The notes: generated by a model not told the origin, from the letters alone. DNA of 64,000 bases from Pseudomonas sp. MM213 (GCF_020423045.1 NZ_CP081943.1:1178001-1242000), one strand, 5' to 3'. Counted from the first letter of the stretch, positions 22,002 to 32,757 are shown. A program made the numbers and translations.

Positions 22002-23130
22002 ACGACAGCCAGCTCATCAGGCCCACAAACAAGCGGCCGAGTGGATTCAACGGATTGCCCTCGGTGGGGAACGCCATGACTTCAGCCTGACCGCCGGTAC
22101 GAATGGCGCGACTGTCTTGCAGTTTGGCCATCGAGTCTTCGGAAAATTCGATGATCACTGGAAAGCGTTGGGCCGGGCGCAGCCAGTCACGGCTGTTCTG
22201 CACAGTGGGCAACGTACCGGGTGGCGGCGTCTGACCGACACTGACGCCGTAACCGACACTGCGCACGCGCCCCTCGAACACCTCGCCCGGCAGCGCATCC
22301 AGAACGATTGCCACCGGCGTATCGACCCTGACCCGGCCGAGGTTGTTTTCGGTCATGTCCGCGCTGATCCAGACATCGTGGATCGCGATCAGCGTCATCA
22401 CCGGAGTGCCAACGGCAGCGAACTGCCCGGCGTCAGTGCGCAAGTCGGTGATCAAACCGGCCGAACGCGCACGAATCTGCGTATTGGCCAGATCCAGCTC
22501 GGCTTTCGACAACGCGGTGGCTGCACTGCGCAGCAAGGCGTTCTCTTCCTCGCTGCCACCTTCCTGCTCACGCGCGCGCTGGACTTCGGCACGGGCAGCG
22601 GCGACCTGGCTGACCGCTTGTTCGCGGTTGGCCCGAGACACTTCGAGCAGGCGCACGGAAATGGTCCCGGGGTCGTCGCGGTACAAACCTTCAAGGCGCT
22701 GATTGTCCTGGCGAGCCTTGAGTTCGTTGGCTTGCGCGGCGCGTAAATTGGCCTGGGCCGAGGCAATGCCGGCGGTACTGGCGCCGATCTGGCGACGTGT
22801 CGACTCAAGGTCTGCGCGCGCACGGTCGACGGCGATCTGATAAGGCTGAGGATCGACCTCGAACAGCACGTCTCCCGCCTTCACGTCCTGATTGTTGCGC
22901 ACGTTGACGCGAATGACCCGACCGGCCACTTCCGCGGCCACCGGAATGACAAAGGCACCGACCCGAGCCTGTTGCGTATAAGGCGTGTATCGGTCGGCCA
23001 ACAGATACCAGGCCAGGCTCAGGAGGATCAACAGCAGCACCCACTTGAGCCCTTTTTTCGCCGGGTCGGCAGGCGGTTCAGGCGCCTTGGGGGAGGGCGC
23101 CTCAGGGGAGGGTTGCGCGGCATCACTCAT
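21991..23130 (-). CDS. HlyD/EmrA-family periplasmic adaptor
   Basis: 379 residues: a Pro/Ala-rich cytoplasmic start (PSPEAPSPKAPEPPADP), one transmembrane helix at about 29-46, a lipoyl half-domain (VAGRVIRVNVRNNQDVKAGDVLFEVD), a long coiled-coil hairpin (about 95-210) and a second lipoyl/beta-barrel part (RSAGLITDLRTDAGQFAAVG). The family bridges inner-membrane pump and outer-membrane channel. The ATG overlaps the stop of the NodT-like gene by 4 bp. Confidence 0.93.
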   Translation of the reverse strand: MSDAAQPSPEAPSPKAPEPPADPAKKGLKWVLLLILLSLAWYLLADRYTPYTQQARVGAFVIPVAAEVAGRVIRVNVRNNQDVKAGDVLFEVDPQPYQIAVDRARADLESTRRQIGASTAGIASAQANLRAAQANELKARQDNQRLEGLYRDDPGTISVRLLEVSRANREQAVSQVAAARAEVQRAREQEGGSEEENALLRSAATALSKAELDLANTQIRARSAGLITDLRTDAGQFAAVGTPVMTLIAIHDVWISADMTENNLGRVRVDTPVAIVLDALPGEVFEGRVRSVGYGVSVGQTPPPGTLPTVQNSRDWLRPAQRFPVIIEFSEDSMAKLQDSRAIRTGGQAEVMAFPTEGNPLNPLGRLFVGLMSWLSYAY

Positions 23131-24644
23131 GGTCCGTTACCTTTTTTGGCGGCTGCGGGCTCATCCAGTAAATCGCCCCAGTCCGTGCGTTTTTTCATAT
23201 CCTGGCGGGTGGCCGGATCAACGATCGGCTGGGCGCTGTACCAACCGCCGCCCAGCGCCTTATACAGCGCGATCACATTGCTCACGGCATTGCTGCGGCT
23301 GACCAGGTAATTGTCCTGTTGCTCCAGCAATGCGCGTTGCGCGTCCAGCACCCGCTGAAAGTCGGAATAGCCTTCGCGATACTGGGCGCTCGCCAGCACC
23401 AACGAACGTTTGGCGGCGACTTCAGCCTCACGCAGGATGCTTTCGCGCTCCAGGGATTTGATCAGCCCATTGGCGGCGTCATCTGCCTCGCGAGCCGCTT
23501 GGCGAACCTTGTCGCGGTAAGCCTCGATCAACTGCTGCAACCGCGCATCCTGCACGCGCACGTTGTTGCTGATCTGGCCATGGTCGAACAGGTTCCAGCG
23601 CAGGCTGGGGCCACCGATCAGGTCCAGACTTCTCGAGGTGCCATTGAGCGTGTCGGCCGACCAGACGATGCTGCCCAATAAGGTCAGCGACGGGTAGAAA
23701 TCGCTTTCGGCCACACCGATCAAGGCCGACTGGGCCGCGACATTCAGTTCAGCAGCGCGTACATCGGGGCGTCGCAGCAGCAGATTGGCCGGGACGTCCT
23801 GCAGCACGGCGCGGTCGACCAGCGGGATCAGTCCTTCATTGTCGATGAGTTGCGGTAGCGCACCGGGCGGCTGGCCAATCAACACCGCCAACGCATTGCG
23901 CGTGCGCAGCAACTGATCCTCGAAGCTGGGGATGGTGCTCAGGGTGCCCAGGTACTGGGTTCTGGCTTGCTGCAAGTCGAGTTCGGCTTGTTGGCCGCTG
24001 TTGAACAGTTTTTCGGTGATCTCGAAGTTACGCTTTTGCTGTTTGGCGTTTTCCCTTGCAACCCGCAAGCGTGCCTCGGTGGTGCGCAACAAGAAGTACG
24101 TATCCGCCAGCTGCGCGCGCAGCAGCACGAGCACGTCTTCATAGTTGGCATGGGCGGCGAAGTAACTGGCATCGGCCGACTCGATCGCTCGGCTGAAACG
24201 CCCCCAGAAGTCCAGCTCCCAGCCAATGTCGAACCCGGCACTGTGCTGCCAGAAATGACTGTCCTGAGGATTGTTCCCGCCGGATTGCCGGCGGTTGAAG
24301 TACAGACTGTCGGCGCTGGCTTGCTGCAGTTGCGGATAGCGTCCGCTTTGGGCAATCCCCAGTTGCGCACGAGCTTCCATGACCCGCAGACCGGCAATCT
24401 TCAGATCCGAATTGTTCGTATCCGCTTCGGCAATCAGACGATCGAGGACGGGATCGCCGAAGACTTGCCACCACTGACGCAAATCCGGGTTCAGGCTGCG
24501 TTGACTGGATTGCTCAAGGGCAGGGGAGCTCCAGTGCTCGATCCACGTGGGCTTCGGCGACTGAAAATCCGGCCCCAGACGTACGCAGCCACTCAAGCCG
24601 AGCACACCCAGCAGCAACAGTTGTCCCGATCGCGTCAGATGCAT
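23127..24644 (-). CDS. NodT/OprM-family outer-membrane efflux lipoprotein
   Basis: 505 residues from ATG 24644 (MHLTRSGQLLLLGVLGLSGC); the lipobox Cys at residue 20 supports this start over one 45 bp upstream. Then GPDFQSPK, the usual NodT/OprM opening, two OEP repeats and RRPDVRAAELNVAAQSALIG in the second. It forms a trimeric TolC-like channel. First gene of the NodT-HlyD-DUF2955 operon, all overlapping, so one tripartite exporter. Confidence 0.93.
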   Translation of the reverse strand: MHLTRSGQLLLLGVLGLSGCVRLGPDFQSPKPTWIEHWSSPALEQSSQRSLNPDLRQWWQVFGDPVLDRLIAEADTNNSDLKIAGLRVMEARAQLGIAQSGRYPQLQQASADSLYFNRRQSGGNNPQDSHFWQHSAGFDIGWELDFWGRFSRAIESADASYFAAHANYEDVLVLLRAQLADTYFLLRTTEARLRVARENAKQQKRNFEITEKLFNSGQQAELDLQQARTQYLGTLSTIPSFEDQLLRTRNALAVLIGQPPGALPQLIDNEGLIPLVDRAVLQDVPANLLLRRPDVRAAELNVAAQSALIGVAESDFYPSLTLLGSIVWSADTLNGTSRSLDLIGGPSLRWNLFDHGQISNNVRVQDARLQQLIEAYRDKVRQAAREADDAANGLIKSLERESILREAEVAAKRSLVLASAQYREGYSDFQRVLDAQRALLEQQDNYLVSRSNAVSNVIALYKALGGGWYSAQPIVDPATRQDMKKRTDWGDLLDEPAAAKKGNGP

Positions 24645-24748
24645 GCATGTTTTCCAGCCAAGGAAGTTCACAGGAGCATAGACGTCCAAATGATCAACTG
24701 ACTGCTAAGCTGTCCAAACATCTGACCCTTTTAACAGGTACGACAGCC

Positions 24749-25255
24749 ATGAATGCACCCCATACCGCTGGATGGCGATTCAAACTGGGCATCGCGATCA
24801 TTTGTCTGATGCTCGGCTCCTGGCTGTTGGTGCCGATCATGGCGGCAACCGACATGCCGGGTTCCAAGATCGCCGCGCTGACCGGCGTCCTGTTTATCAG
24901 TAACAAAGTGCTGTTGATTATCGTCATTGCTGTCATGGGCAAGGCGGGGTTTCAGCAGCTTAAAAGCACTGTATTTGGCTACGTGTCTAAACTGGCACCG
25001 GCAACCGACACCGAAGTTGGGCCATGGCGTCATTGGATCGGTGTCGTGATGTTTTGTCTGCCGCTGATTTCGGCATTTCTGGAACCCTATGTCGACAGTA
25101 TCTGGCCTGGACTCAGGCCCAACATCTGGCAGCTCCAGGCGTTGGGCGACTTGATGTTGATCGGCAGCTTTTTCGTACTGGGGGGAAACTTCTGGGAAAA
25201 AGTGCGCGCATTGTTCATTCGAACCGCGCGAGTGGTGAACACCAGTGCAGTGTGA
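24749..25255 (+). CDS. Small integral membrane protein ('transporter suffix' domain type)
   Basis: 168 residues with four predicted membrane helices (about 12-34, 43-63, 95-112, 130-148). The ending GDLMLIGSFFVLGGNFWEKVRALF resembles the 'transporter suffix' domain found at the end of some MFS and other carriers or alone. No catalytic motif. It is divergent from the NodT-like gene with a 104-bp gap. Function unknown. Confidence 0.8.
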   Translation: MNAPHTAGWRFKLGIAIICLMLGSWLLVPIMAATDMPGSKIAALTGVLFISNKVLLIIVIAVMGKAGFQQLKSTVFGYVSKLAPATDTEVGPWRHWIGVVMFCLPLISAFLEPYVDSIWPGLRPNIWQLQALGDLMLIGSFFVLGGNFWEKVRALFIRTARVVNTSAV

Positions 25256-25323
25256 TTATTGATTAACTTAACTAAAGGGCTATTTAGTATAGCTATTTGC
25301 CATCATGGCATTCGGAGCAGCCA

Positions 25324-25824
25324 TTGCAGCTAAACAGTGAAGCACTCGTGACCGCGCTTAACCTTGAACCGCATGTCGAGGGTGGCTACTACCGAAGAAC
25401 CTATCAGGCTGATCAACAGCCTATGGTCGAGACGATTGGTGGTCCACGTTACACGATGAGCTCCATCTATTACCTGTTGACCACAGATTCGCCCGTCGGC
25501 CAGTTTCACCTGAACCGATCCGACATCATGCATTACTACCACCTGGGCGACGCCATTGAGTACAGCCTGATTTTCCCGGACGGCACATTAAAAACTGTCG
25601 TGATGGGCAGCGACGTTTTGGCCGGAGAATGTTTGCAGCTGCATGTACCAGGCGGCATCTGGAAAGCTTCGCGGTTGATGAAGGGATCGACGGGATTCGG
25701 TTTGATCAGTGAAGCGGTAACCCCTGAGTTCCATTTTGCGGACATGGAAATGGGCGACAGGAAAAAGCTCAGCGAAGAATTTCCAGAGCATGGAGGGTTG
25801 ATTGAGCAACTGACGAGAGATTGA
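25324..25824 (+). CDS. Cupin superfamily protein, DUF985
   Basis: 166 residues. The start is put at TTG 25324 (MQLNSEALVTALNLEPH) because GGAG lies 6 bases upstream; TTG 25297 is an alternative. Cupin_5/DUF985 features: HVEGGYYRRTYQ near the N-terminus, SSIYYLLT, QFHLNRSDIMHYYHLGD and ECLQLHVPGGIWKASRL, with His residues that could bind a metal. Members are small single-domain cupins of unknown enzymatic role. No operon partner. Confidence 0.85.
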   Translation: MQLNSEALVTALNLEPHVEGGYYRRTYQADQQPMVETIGGPRYTMSSIYYLLTTDSPVGQFHLNRSDIMHYYHLGDAIEYSLIFPDGTLKTVVMGSDVLAGECLQLHVPGGIWKASRLMKGSTGFGLISEAVTPEFHFADMEMGDRKKLSEEFPEHGGLIEQLTRD

Positions 25825-25962
25825 GGATCGAGGGGGAATCAGCGCTTCAAAATCTGCGTGCAACCGGGCTGATCCCGAAACATATTGTTACGTGTAATGT
25901 ATATTATGTTAAATGATGTGTCTGGGTGGAACTTCTTCCAAGGGCCTTTCAGCGAACTTCGC

Positions 25963-26579
25963 CTACGGGCATCGAAGGACTCTATAGATCTCAGAAACTA
26001 CCTGCATCGTTGCGTCTTCGATCGTTCCTTCATTACGGCATAAAACCCAGCCGTGATCTGCAATTGCTCGCTCGAACGATTTGGTACAAGCGGCATGTTC
26101 TTCCAGCTTATGGATCACAGTACTGCTCAGCCCACGCTGTCGTGCCGCTGCTCTCGCCCATGAAATATCAGGCGCGGTGACAACCCCGACATGCAGGTCT
26201 GGCACTTGCACGTTTCGATCAATGTTCAACTGTAGAATCTCTGCAAACGGGACTGTCCGGCGAAACGCGGCATCTGACGGGTACCAGCGATCGATCAAGA
26301 TGATGCTGCCTGGTGGCTGTTTAGTCAGCACGTGCCGGGTAATCCAGGTACGGCTATCAGCAAAGCGCTCACAAACCGCCAACTCCAAATCCCTGCTGGG
26401 ATTTCTGGCGAGTTTGTTAACGAGGGTCATTGTTTCACCCCTGAAGGGATCGCTTTTTTCTCGCAAAGTCGGATCACCTTCTTGTTGTCTGCCCTCAGTA
26501 CTTTCGTAACGGCCTCCAACAGTGTGGTTTTGCCGGTTCCCTTGGGCCCATCTAGAGAAACAAATAGCGAACGATTCAT
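25963..26579 (-). pseudogene. Thymidylate-kinase-like P-loop kinase, frameshifted
   Basis: A P-loop frame starts at ATG 26579 with Walker A DGPKGTGKTT (residues 10-19). It ends after about 51 residues at a stop just beyond 26415. The remaining family sequence (DPFRGETMTLVNK, ADSRTWITRHVL, IILIDRWYPSDAAFRR, AAARQRGLSSTVIHKLEEH) runs in the -1 frame to 25963. The frames join at a run of six A (minus strand, 26454-26459); a seventh A would restore one 205-residue protein. The IDRWYPSDAAFRR motif resembles the DR[YF] motif of dTMP/nucleotide kinases. An internal ATG at about 26430 could still yield the C-terminal part without the P-loop. It sits in an AT-richer patch with no related neighbour. 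Confidence 0.72.
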
Positions 26580-26975
26580 TTTTCACATAACGATTGATAT
26601 ACGGTTTTTTGGCCCGGTTCGTTCGCTGGAACCGCTTGGCGCGACTACGCAAATCGAGTGGAGGGTCCTTATGAACAGAGATTGATGAACACTTTAACCC
26701 GGTTTCCGGCTAACGGGTCTCAGAATCCAGGGGGCCAGCCGCTTATGAACACCGCAAGCAAGTCGCTCCCAAAAGGCATCGCTCGCAATCTGTGCAAGCG
26801 TCAACAAAGCGTTACTTTTTTGAAACACTTCACAACCGTAGATCAGTAAAACCTGATTTTTGACACTCTCCCGATATGCGGTCACAACTTTTGCACTCCG
26901 CTGGGTCCTAACACGGTGGTCGTCGATGGAATATTGGCGTCTAGCGAGGTTCTTACCCGATACGGAGATAAGCTA
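26580..26975. other. Non-coding gap upstream of the epimerase gene
   Basis: About 400 bp, AT-richer than the surroundings. A 63-codon frame on the minus strand (GTG 26885 to 26694; [32 protein letters not shown]) looks faintly protein-like but has no recognisable family and a poor start. A TTGACA hexamer lies at 26860-26865 but without a good -10 match at 17 bp. The only clear signal is the ribosome site GGAGATAA just before 26976. Confidence 0.6.
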
Positions 26976-29900
26976 ATGATTTTCAATGTGCAAAATTATG
27001 GCGCCAAAGGAGATGGCATCACAGACGACACGGCAGCGATACAAAGTGCGATTGATGCGGCCGCCGCTGCAGGCGGTGGGCAGGTGTATATGCCGACCGG
27101 GACATATATTGTTTCGGGAGGTGAGGAACCCTCCGACGGCTGCCTGATGCTCAAGAGCAACGTCTATCTGTACGGCGACGGCATGGGCGATACGACCGTT
27201 AAGGTGGCTGACGGCTCCGACACCAAAATCACGGGGGTCATCCGCTCGGCCTATGGCGAAGAAACCCATGACTTTGGCGTCAGCAACCTCACTATCGACG
27301 GTAACCGCGACAACACCACCGGCAAGATCGACGGCTGGTTCAATGGCTACATTCCCGGTCAGGAAGGTTACGACTCCAACGTCATCCTCGACAGCGTCGA
27401 GATCAAGGATTGCTCCGGGTACGGTTTCGACCCCCACGAGCAGACCGTCAACATGGTCATCAAGAACAGTGTGTCCCACGGCAATGGCCTGGACGGCTTC
27501 GTTGCGGACTTTCTCAGCGACAGCACCTTCGAAAACAACGTCGCCTACGACAATGACCGCCACGGTTTCAACGTCGTCACCAGCACCCACGACTTTACCC
27601 TCAGCAACAACGTTGCCTACAACAATGGCGGAAGTGGCATCGTGGTGCAGCGCGGCAGCGAGGACATCCCCTCCCCCAGCAACATCACCATCACCGGTGG
27701 TGAGGTGTACGGCAACGGCGCTGAAGGCGTGCTGGTCAAGCTGTCCAGCGATGTAACCGTCAGTGGTGTCGATATTCACGACAACGCCAGCGCCGGGATC
27801 CGCATCTACGGCAGTAACCATGTCGAGATCATCGACAACACACTCAACAACAACTCTCTGGGCGCCCCCGTACCGGAAATCATCATCCAGTCCTACGACG
27901 ACACGCTGGGCGTGTCCGGCAAGTACTTCAACGGCAGCGACAACACAATCCAGGGCAATATCATCAGCGGCAGCAACCTGTCGACCTACGGTGTTGCAGA
28001 GCGCAATGAAGACGGCACCGATCGCAACGCCATCATCGGCAACACCATCAGCCATACCAGCAAAGGCGCCACACTGGTCTATGGTGACGGCAGTTACGTC
28101 AGCGCCACGGTGCCCATGACTACCGTGCAAGGCACGGCTGGCAACGACACTCTGCTGGGCAGCGCGGCCAGCGAAATTTTCTATGGTGCAGCAGGCAACG
28201 ACACTATCAATGGCGGGGCCGGTGGCGACATTCTAGTGGGCGGTGCGGGCATCGACAAACTCACCGGCGGCACGGGTGCCGATACGTTTCGTTTCGTCGC
28301 CCAGTCCGACAGTTACCGCAACGCAACCGCAAGCTTCGATGACACCATCACCGACTTCGACGTCACCCAGGACAAGATCGACCTCGCCGGCCTCGGTTTC
28401 ACCGGCCTGGGCAATGGCCGTGGCGGCACCTTGCAGGTCAGCTACAGCGCCGGCAACGACCGCACCTACATCAAGGACTACGATGCCGACGTCAGCGGCA
28501 ATCGCTTCGAGTTGATTCTGTCGGGCAACCTGGCGAGCACCCTTACCGCCAGCAACTTCATTTTCAATCGGGTGGTCACCGGAACCAGCGGCAGCGATTC
28601 ACTGTTGGGTAGCGATTCGGCCGACACCCTGCTCGGTCTGGCGGGCAACGACAGCCTCAGCGGCGGTGCAGGCGACGACAAAATTGACGGCGGCGCCGGC
28701 ATGGATACCCTTACCGGTGGCGCCGGGTCGGACACCTTTGTGTTCTCCAACCGCCTGGACAGTTACCGTAACTACAACACCGGCGGCGCCAACCTTGGTG
28801 ACCTGATCACTGACTTCAATATCGCCGCCGATAAGATCGATCTCTCGGCCTTGGGTTTCACCGGCCTGGGTGACGGCAAAAACAACACCGTGTACCTGGT
28901 GCTCAACACTGCCGGTACCAAGACTTACATCAAAACCCTGACCGCCGACGCCAATGGCAACCGTTTCGAGGTAGCGCTGGACGGCAATTATCTCGACAAG
29001 CTGACCAGCGCCAATTTTGTCTTTGCCACTTCGCCAACGGTCAACCACGCGCCGGTGGTGGCAACGGCATTGCTGGATCAGAACGCCACCGAAAACACCC
29101 CGTTCAGCTACGTCGTGCCGGCCACCAGTTTTACCGATGCGGATAACGACAGCCTCAGCTACACCGCCCAACTGGCCGATGGCAGCGCCCTGCCCGGTTG
29201 GCTGACCTTCGACACCGCTACCCGTAGTTTCACCGGCACGCCCAACGACACGGCATCGGGCAATTACTCCATCAAGGTCACTGCATCCGATGGCAGCAAC
29301 GCAACCGTCAGCGACAGTTTTACGCTGGCTGTACAGGACGTACCCGCCGCACCCACTGTGATCAATGGCACTCCGAACAACGACACGCTGACGGGCACCG
29401 CTGCCAACGAACAACTGTTCGGTGGCGCTGGTAACGACACCCTTAATGGCGGCGCCGGCAACGATATCCTGGTCGGCGGCGCCGGCGCGGACAAACTCAC
29501 CGGCGGCGCGGGCGCCGATGTATTCCGCTACACCTCAAAACTCGACAGCTACCGCACCGCTTCCACCAGCGCCAGTGACCAGGTCCTCGATTTCGACGTG
29601 ACCGCCGACAAAATCGATGTCTCGGCGCTCGGCTACACGGCCTTGGGCAATGGCCTGAACGGCACGCTGCAGGTGACCTACAGCGCTTCGAGCAATCGCA
29701 CCTACCTCAAGGATCTCACCGCCGACGCCAATGGCAACCGTTTCGAAGTGTCGCTGGCGGGCAACCTGGTGAACAGCCTGACGGCCAATCATTTTGTCTT
29801 CGCGGACCAGAACACTCCCAGCAATGTTGCGCCGGTGGTGGCCATCCCCCTTCTCGACCAGAACGCCACCGAAAGTTCGCCGTTCAACTACACCGTAACC

Positions 29901-32591
29901 CACGACAGTTTCACCGACGCCAACCAGGATGTGCTGACCTACACTGCGACCCTCGCCGACGGCAGCGCCCTGCCCGCTTGGCTGAGTTTCAACGCCACCA
30001 GCCTGGCGTTCTCCGGCACGCCGATCAGCACGGCGTCGGGCAATTACAACGTCCTGGTCAAGGCCACCGATCCTTCTGGTGCGTCGGTCAGCGACAGCTT
30101 CGCCCTGGTGGTGGCCGATGCGCCCGCCAACACCATCACTGGCAGCAACAACGCCGAAAGCCTCAACGGCACGGCGGGCGCCGACCTGATCCTCGGCCTC
30201 GGTGGCAACGACACCATCAAGGCCGGCACTGGCGCGGACATCGTCGACGGCGGCGGCGGACGCGATTCGCTGTACGGCGGCGACGGGGCCGACGCGTTCC
30301 GCTACACCGACGTACTCGACAGTTACCGCGACTACGACGCCGGTGGTGTCACGGCGACCGACACGGTCTACGACTTCACCTCGGGCGTCGACAAGATCGA
30401 CGTTTCAGCGCTGGGTATTCTCGGCCTCGGCGATGGCAGCAATGGCACGCTGTACATGACTCTCAACGCGGCCGGCGACAAGACCTACATCAAATCCGCC
30501 GAGGCCGACGCCGATGGCAATCGCTTTGAAATCGCCCTCAACGGCAACTACCTCGGCACCCTGACCGCCAGTGATTTCGTGTTCGGCGAGCGCGCCCAGC
30601 AAGACATCCTCTACCTGCCCACTCTCGGCCAATCCAATGCGCGCCTTTTGCGCATGACGGAGGACGACGATCAATCCGGCACCTCGATGCTGGTAAAAGA
30701 CCTGGACCGCTACACCCCCTATGACGTGCGCAGCCAGTTCACCGACGCCGATGGCAATGGCATTGACATCGCGGTGGGTGGCAGCACGGTCAATGGCCTG
30801 TCGACCTTGGGCGCCGAGGAACTCAAGTTGTGCTGGTGGCTGACCGACACTAACCAACCCGGGCCTGCACTGTTGCGTGCCGTGGCGTTGCTGCAGGACC
30901 AGCTCACCGAACTCAAATCCATCGATAACGTCACCATGGGCATCATCTGGGGCCAGGGCGAGGAAGCCGCTCAGGAAATTGGCCGCTCCACGGATAAAGC
31001 CGCAGCAGCATCGGCCTACAAGGCCGCGACCCTGAATGTGTTTGATTACCTGCATGCCCAGTTCGGCAACTTCAGCGTGTACATGATGGAAACCGGTCAC
31101 TACGAGCAGGACGCTGCGCGTGCCCGTGGTTATTCGGAAGAGAAGATTGCCTCAATCGTTACGGGGGTTGGCTATGTCCGCGCCACCCAGGAGGCCATCG
31201 CCGCCGAGCGCGCCGACGTCAAGCTGGCAGTGGACTACACCGACCTGCCCTTGCGCTACGAAGTCGATCCGCTGGTCTATCCCGATGACGTCTGGCACCT
31301 GCACGAGGAATCAGCGGAAATCGTTGGCCAACGCCTGGCCGATTACATTGCCAATGACCTGGGCTTCCAGGGCAATCCCACCGACAACAACAGCGTGCAG
31401 GCCATTTTCGACAACGCTCAGAACCAGGGCGGGATGATTGCCGGCACTGATCAAGCGGATACCTTGGTGGGCAGCTCGGGCAACGACACACTGGATGGCG
31501 ACTTGGGCGCCGACACAATGACCGGTGGCGATGGCAACGACATCTACGTGGTCGATAACGCGTTCGACAGTGTGGAGGAAACCAACACCTCGACCGCGCA
31601 GATTGATACCGTGCAGGCCTCGGTCAGCTGGACGCTGGGCGCCAATCTCGAGAATCTGGTGCTCACCGGCGTGTCGGAAATCGACGGCACCGGCAATGAG
31701 CGGCGTAACTTCATCACCGGCAATGCTGCCGACAACGTGCTCGATGGTGCCGCAGGGGCCGACAGCATGAGCGGTGGCGATGGTGACGACACCTACTATG
31801 TCGACAATGTCGACGACACCGCGATCGAGACCAACAGCAATGCGGTGCCTGGAGGAGTCGACAACGTACACAGCAGCCTGGCGGCATATACCCTCGGCAG
31901 CAACGTCGAGAATCTGTATGTCGATAGCGCTGGAGCCGCCAATGGGACAGGCAATGCGCTGGACAACACGCTGTTCGCCGGCGCCGGCAACAATGTGCTG
32001 GACGGACGCGATGGCAACGACACAGTGTCCTTCGAGCGGGCCCTGGCAGGCGTTACTGTAAACCTATCGACGTCCGCACAACAAAACACCGCGGGGTCGG
32101 GGCTCGACACCTTGAAATTCCTCGAAAACGTGACGGGAAGCGCCAACGCCGACAGTCTGTCGGGCAACAGCGCCGCGAATATCCTGAACGGTGGTGCCGG
32201 TAACGACACGCTGGTGGGTGGTTCGGGCGATGACCGACTGATCGGCGGCGCAGGCACCGACAACCTCACCGGCGGCACTGGCGCGGACACCTACGCGTTT
32301 GGAGCGCTGTCGGACATGGGCGTCGGGGCTTTACGCGATGTGATTAGCGGTTTCAAGACCTCTGAGGGTGATCATCTGGATTTCACCAGCCTGGACGCCA
32401 ACCCGCTGACCGCCACCGTCGACGCATTCATGTTCATTGGCAGCAACGCCTTCGACCCCACCAACGCCACTGGCCAACTACGCTTTGCCGACGGCATCCT
32501 CTCCGGCAGCGTCAACGCCGACGTCACCCCCGAGTTCGAATTCGAGATGGTGGGCGTCAAGGAGCTGCAGGCCAGCGATTTCACAGCCTGA
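26976..32591 (+). CDS. Secreted bifunctional mannuronan C5-epimerase / SGNH acetylesterase with RTX repeats (AlgE/PsmE type)
   Basis: 1871 residues; start fixed by GGAGATAA and by AlgE homology ([14 protein letters not shown]). A-module 1-383 is a right-handed beta-helix with YGFDPHEQ: Y149, D152, H154 and, further on, D178 fall at the same numbers as the AlgE4 catalytic residues. R-modules (RTX nonapeptides GGAGNDTLN plus cap) lie at about 384-535, 536-688, 795-948 and 1052-1205. Two Ig-like He_PIG/cadherin-type domains occur at about 690-793 and 950-1050. An SGNH/SASA-type esterase occupies about 1207-1470: T-L-G-Q-S1220-N, WGQGEEAA and D1438-V-W-H1441. More RTX repeats follow (1480-1790) and a C-terminal type I secretion end (LQASDFTA). 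P. syringae PsmE is a known epimerase with a deacetylating module. Likely action: remove O-acetyl groups and convert M to G residues in alginate outside the cell. Confidence 0.93.
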   Translation: MIFNVQNYGAKGDGITDDTAAIQSAIDAAAAAGGGQVYMPTGTYIVSGGEEPSDGCLMLKSNVYLYGDGMGDTTVKVADGSDTKITGVIRSAYGEETHDFGVSNLTIDGNRDNTTGKIDGWFNGYIPGQEGYDSNVILDSVEIKDCSGYGFDPHEQTVNMVIKNSVSHGNGLDGFVADFLSDSTFENNVAYDNDRHGFNVVTSTHDFTLSNNVAYNNGGSGIVVQRGSEDIPSPSNITITGGEVYGNGAEGVLVKLSSDVTVSGVDIHDNASAGIRIYGSNHVEIIDNTLNNNSLGAPVPEIIIQSYDDTLGVSGKYFNGSDNTIQGNIISGSNLSTYGVAERNEDGTDRNAIIGNTISHTSKGATLVYGDGSYVSATVPMTTVQGTAGNDTLLGSAASEIFYGAAGNDTINGGAGGDILVGGAGIDKLTGGTGADTFRFVAQSDSYRNATASFDDTITDFDVTQDKIDLAGLGFTGLGNGRGGTLQVSYSAGNDRTYIKDYDADVSGNRFELILSGNLASTLTASNFIFNRVVTGTSGSDSLLGSDSADTLLGLAGNDSLSGGAGDDKIDGGAGMDTLTGGAGSDTFVFSNRLDSYRNYNTGGANLGDLITDFNIAADKIDLSALGFTGLGDGKNNTVYLVLNTAGTKTYIKTLTADANGNRFEVALDGNYLDKLTSANFVFATSPTVNHAPVVATALLDQNATENTPFSYVVPATSFTDADNDSLSYTAQLADGSALPGWLTFDTATRSFTGTPNDTASGNYSIKVTASDGSNATVSDSFTLAVQDVPAAPTVINGTPNNDTLTGTAANEQLFGGAGNDTLNGGAGNDILVGGAGADKLTGGAGADVFRYTSKLDSYRTASTSASDQVLDFDVTADKIDVSALGYTALGNGLNGTLQVTYSASSNRTYLKDLTADANGNRFEVSLAGNLVNSLTANHFVFADQNTPSNVAPVVAIPLLDQNATESSPFNYTVTHDSFTDANQDVLTYTATLADGSALPAWLSFNATSLAFSGTPISTASGNYNVLVKATDPSGASVSDSFALVVADAPANTITGSNNAESLNGTAGADLILGLGGNDTIKAGTGADIVDGGGGRDSLYGGDGADAFRYTDVLDSYRDYDAGGVTATDTVYDFTSGVDKIDVSALGILGLGDGSNGTLYMTLNAAGDKTYIKSAEADADGNRFEIALNGNYLGTLTASDFVFGERAQQDILYLPTLGQSNARLLRMTEDDDQSGTSMLVKDLDRYTPYDVRSQFTDADGNGIDIAVGGSTVNGLSTLGAEELKLCWWLTDTNQPGPALLRAVALLQDQLTELKSIDNVTMGIIWGQGEEAAQEIGRSTDKAAAASAYKAATLNVFDYLHAQFGNFSVYMMETGHYEQDAARARGYSEEKIASIVTGVGYVRATQEAIAAERADVKLAVDYTDLPLRYEVDPLVYPDDVWHLHEESAEIVGQRLADYIANDLGFQGNPTDNNSVQAIFDNAQNQGGMIAGTDQADTLVGSSGNDTLDGDLGADTMTGGDGNDIYVVDNAFDSVEETNTSTAQIDTVQASVSWTLGANLENLVLTGVSEIDGTGNERRNFITGNAADNVLDGAAGADSMSGGDGDDTYYVDNVDDTAIETNSNAVPGGVDNVHSSLAAYTLGSNVENLYVDSAGAANGTGNALDNTLFAGAGNNVLDGRDGNDTVSFERALAGVTVNLSTSAQQNTAGSGLDTLKFLENVTGSANADSLSGNSAANILNGGAGNDTLVGGSGDDRLIGGAGTDNLTGGTGADTYAFGALSDMGVGALRDVISGFKTSEGDHLDFTSLDANPLTATVDAFMFIGSNAFDPTNATGQLRFADGILSGSVNADVTPEFEFEMVGVKELQASDFTA

Positions 32592-32596
32592 CCTGA

Positions 32597-32687
32597 TGTG
32601 AGGGAGCCTGCTCGCGATAGCGGTCGGTCAATCAGCTTCCATGCTGAACGTACCGCCGTCATCGCGAGCAGGCTCGCTCCCGCAGGG
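32597..32687. repeat. REPIN downstream of the epimerase gene
   Basis: Facing REP arms GGGAGCCTGCTCGCGATAGCGG and the reverse-complementary CCGC...ATCGCGAGCAGGCTCGCTCCC, a class also seen at 12486-12580. It begins 6 bp after the epimerase stop codon. Confidence 0.88.
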
Positions 32688-32727
32688 TTTTTTTGGTGCC
32701 TGAAAATCAAAGACCAACACAGACTGA

Positions 32728-32757
32728 TGTGGCGAGGGGATTTATCCCCTCGCCACA
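32728..32757. repeat. Perfect 14-bp inverted repeat (REP variant, possible terminator)
   Basis: Arms TGTGGCGAGGGGAT and ATCCCCTCGCCACA around TT. This TGGCGAGGGGAT palindrome is a common Pseudomonas intergenic repeat. Located between the convergent epimerase and hlyD-type genes it could terminate transcription in both directions, although no T-tract follows. Confidence 0.8.

Noticed and set aside
26445..26465. Programmed -1 ribosomal frameshift in the kinase-like gene (A AAA AAG heptamer)
   Set aside because: The heptamer is present but not in the required phase with the upstream frame (codons read GAG AAA AAA GCG), and no downstream stem was evident; mutation or sequencing error is simpler.
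26694..26885. Small minus-strand protein gene of 63 codons upstream of the epimerase
   Set aside because: GTG start with poor ribosome site, no recognised family, in a non-coding gap; not supported enough to call.
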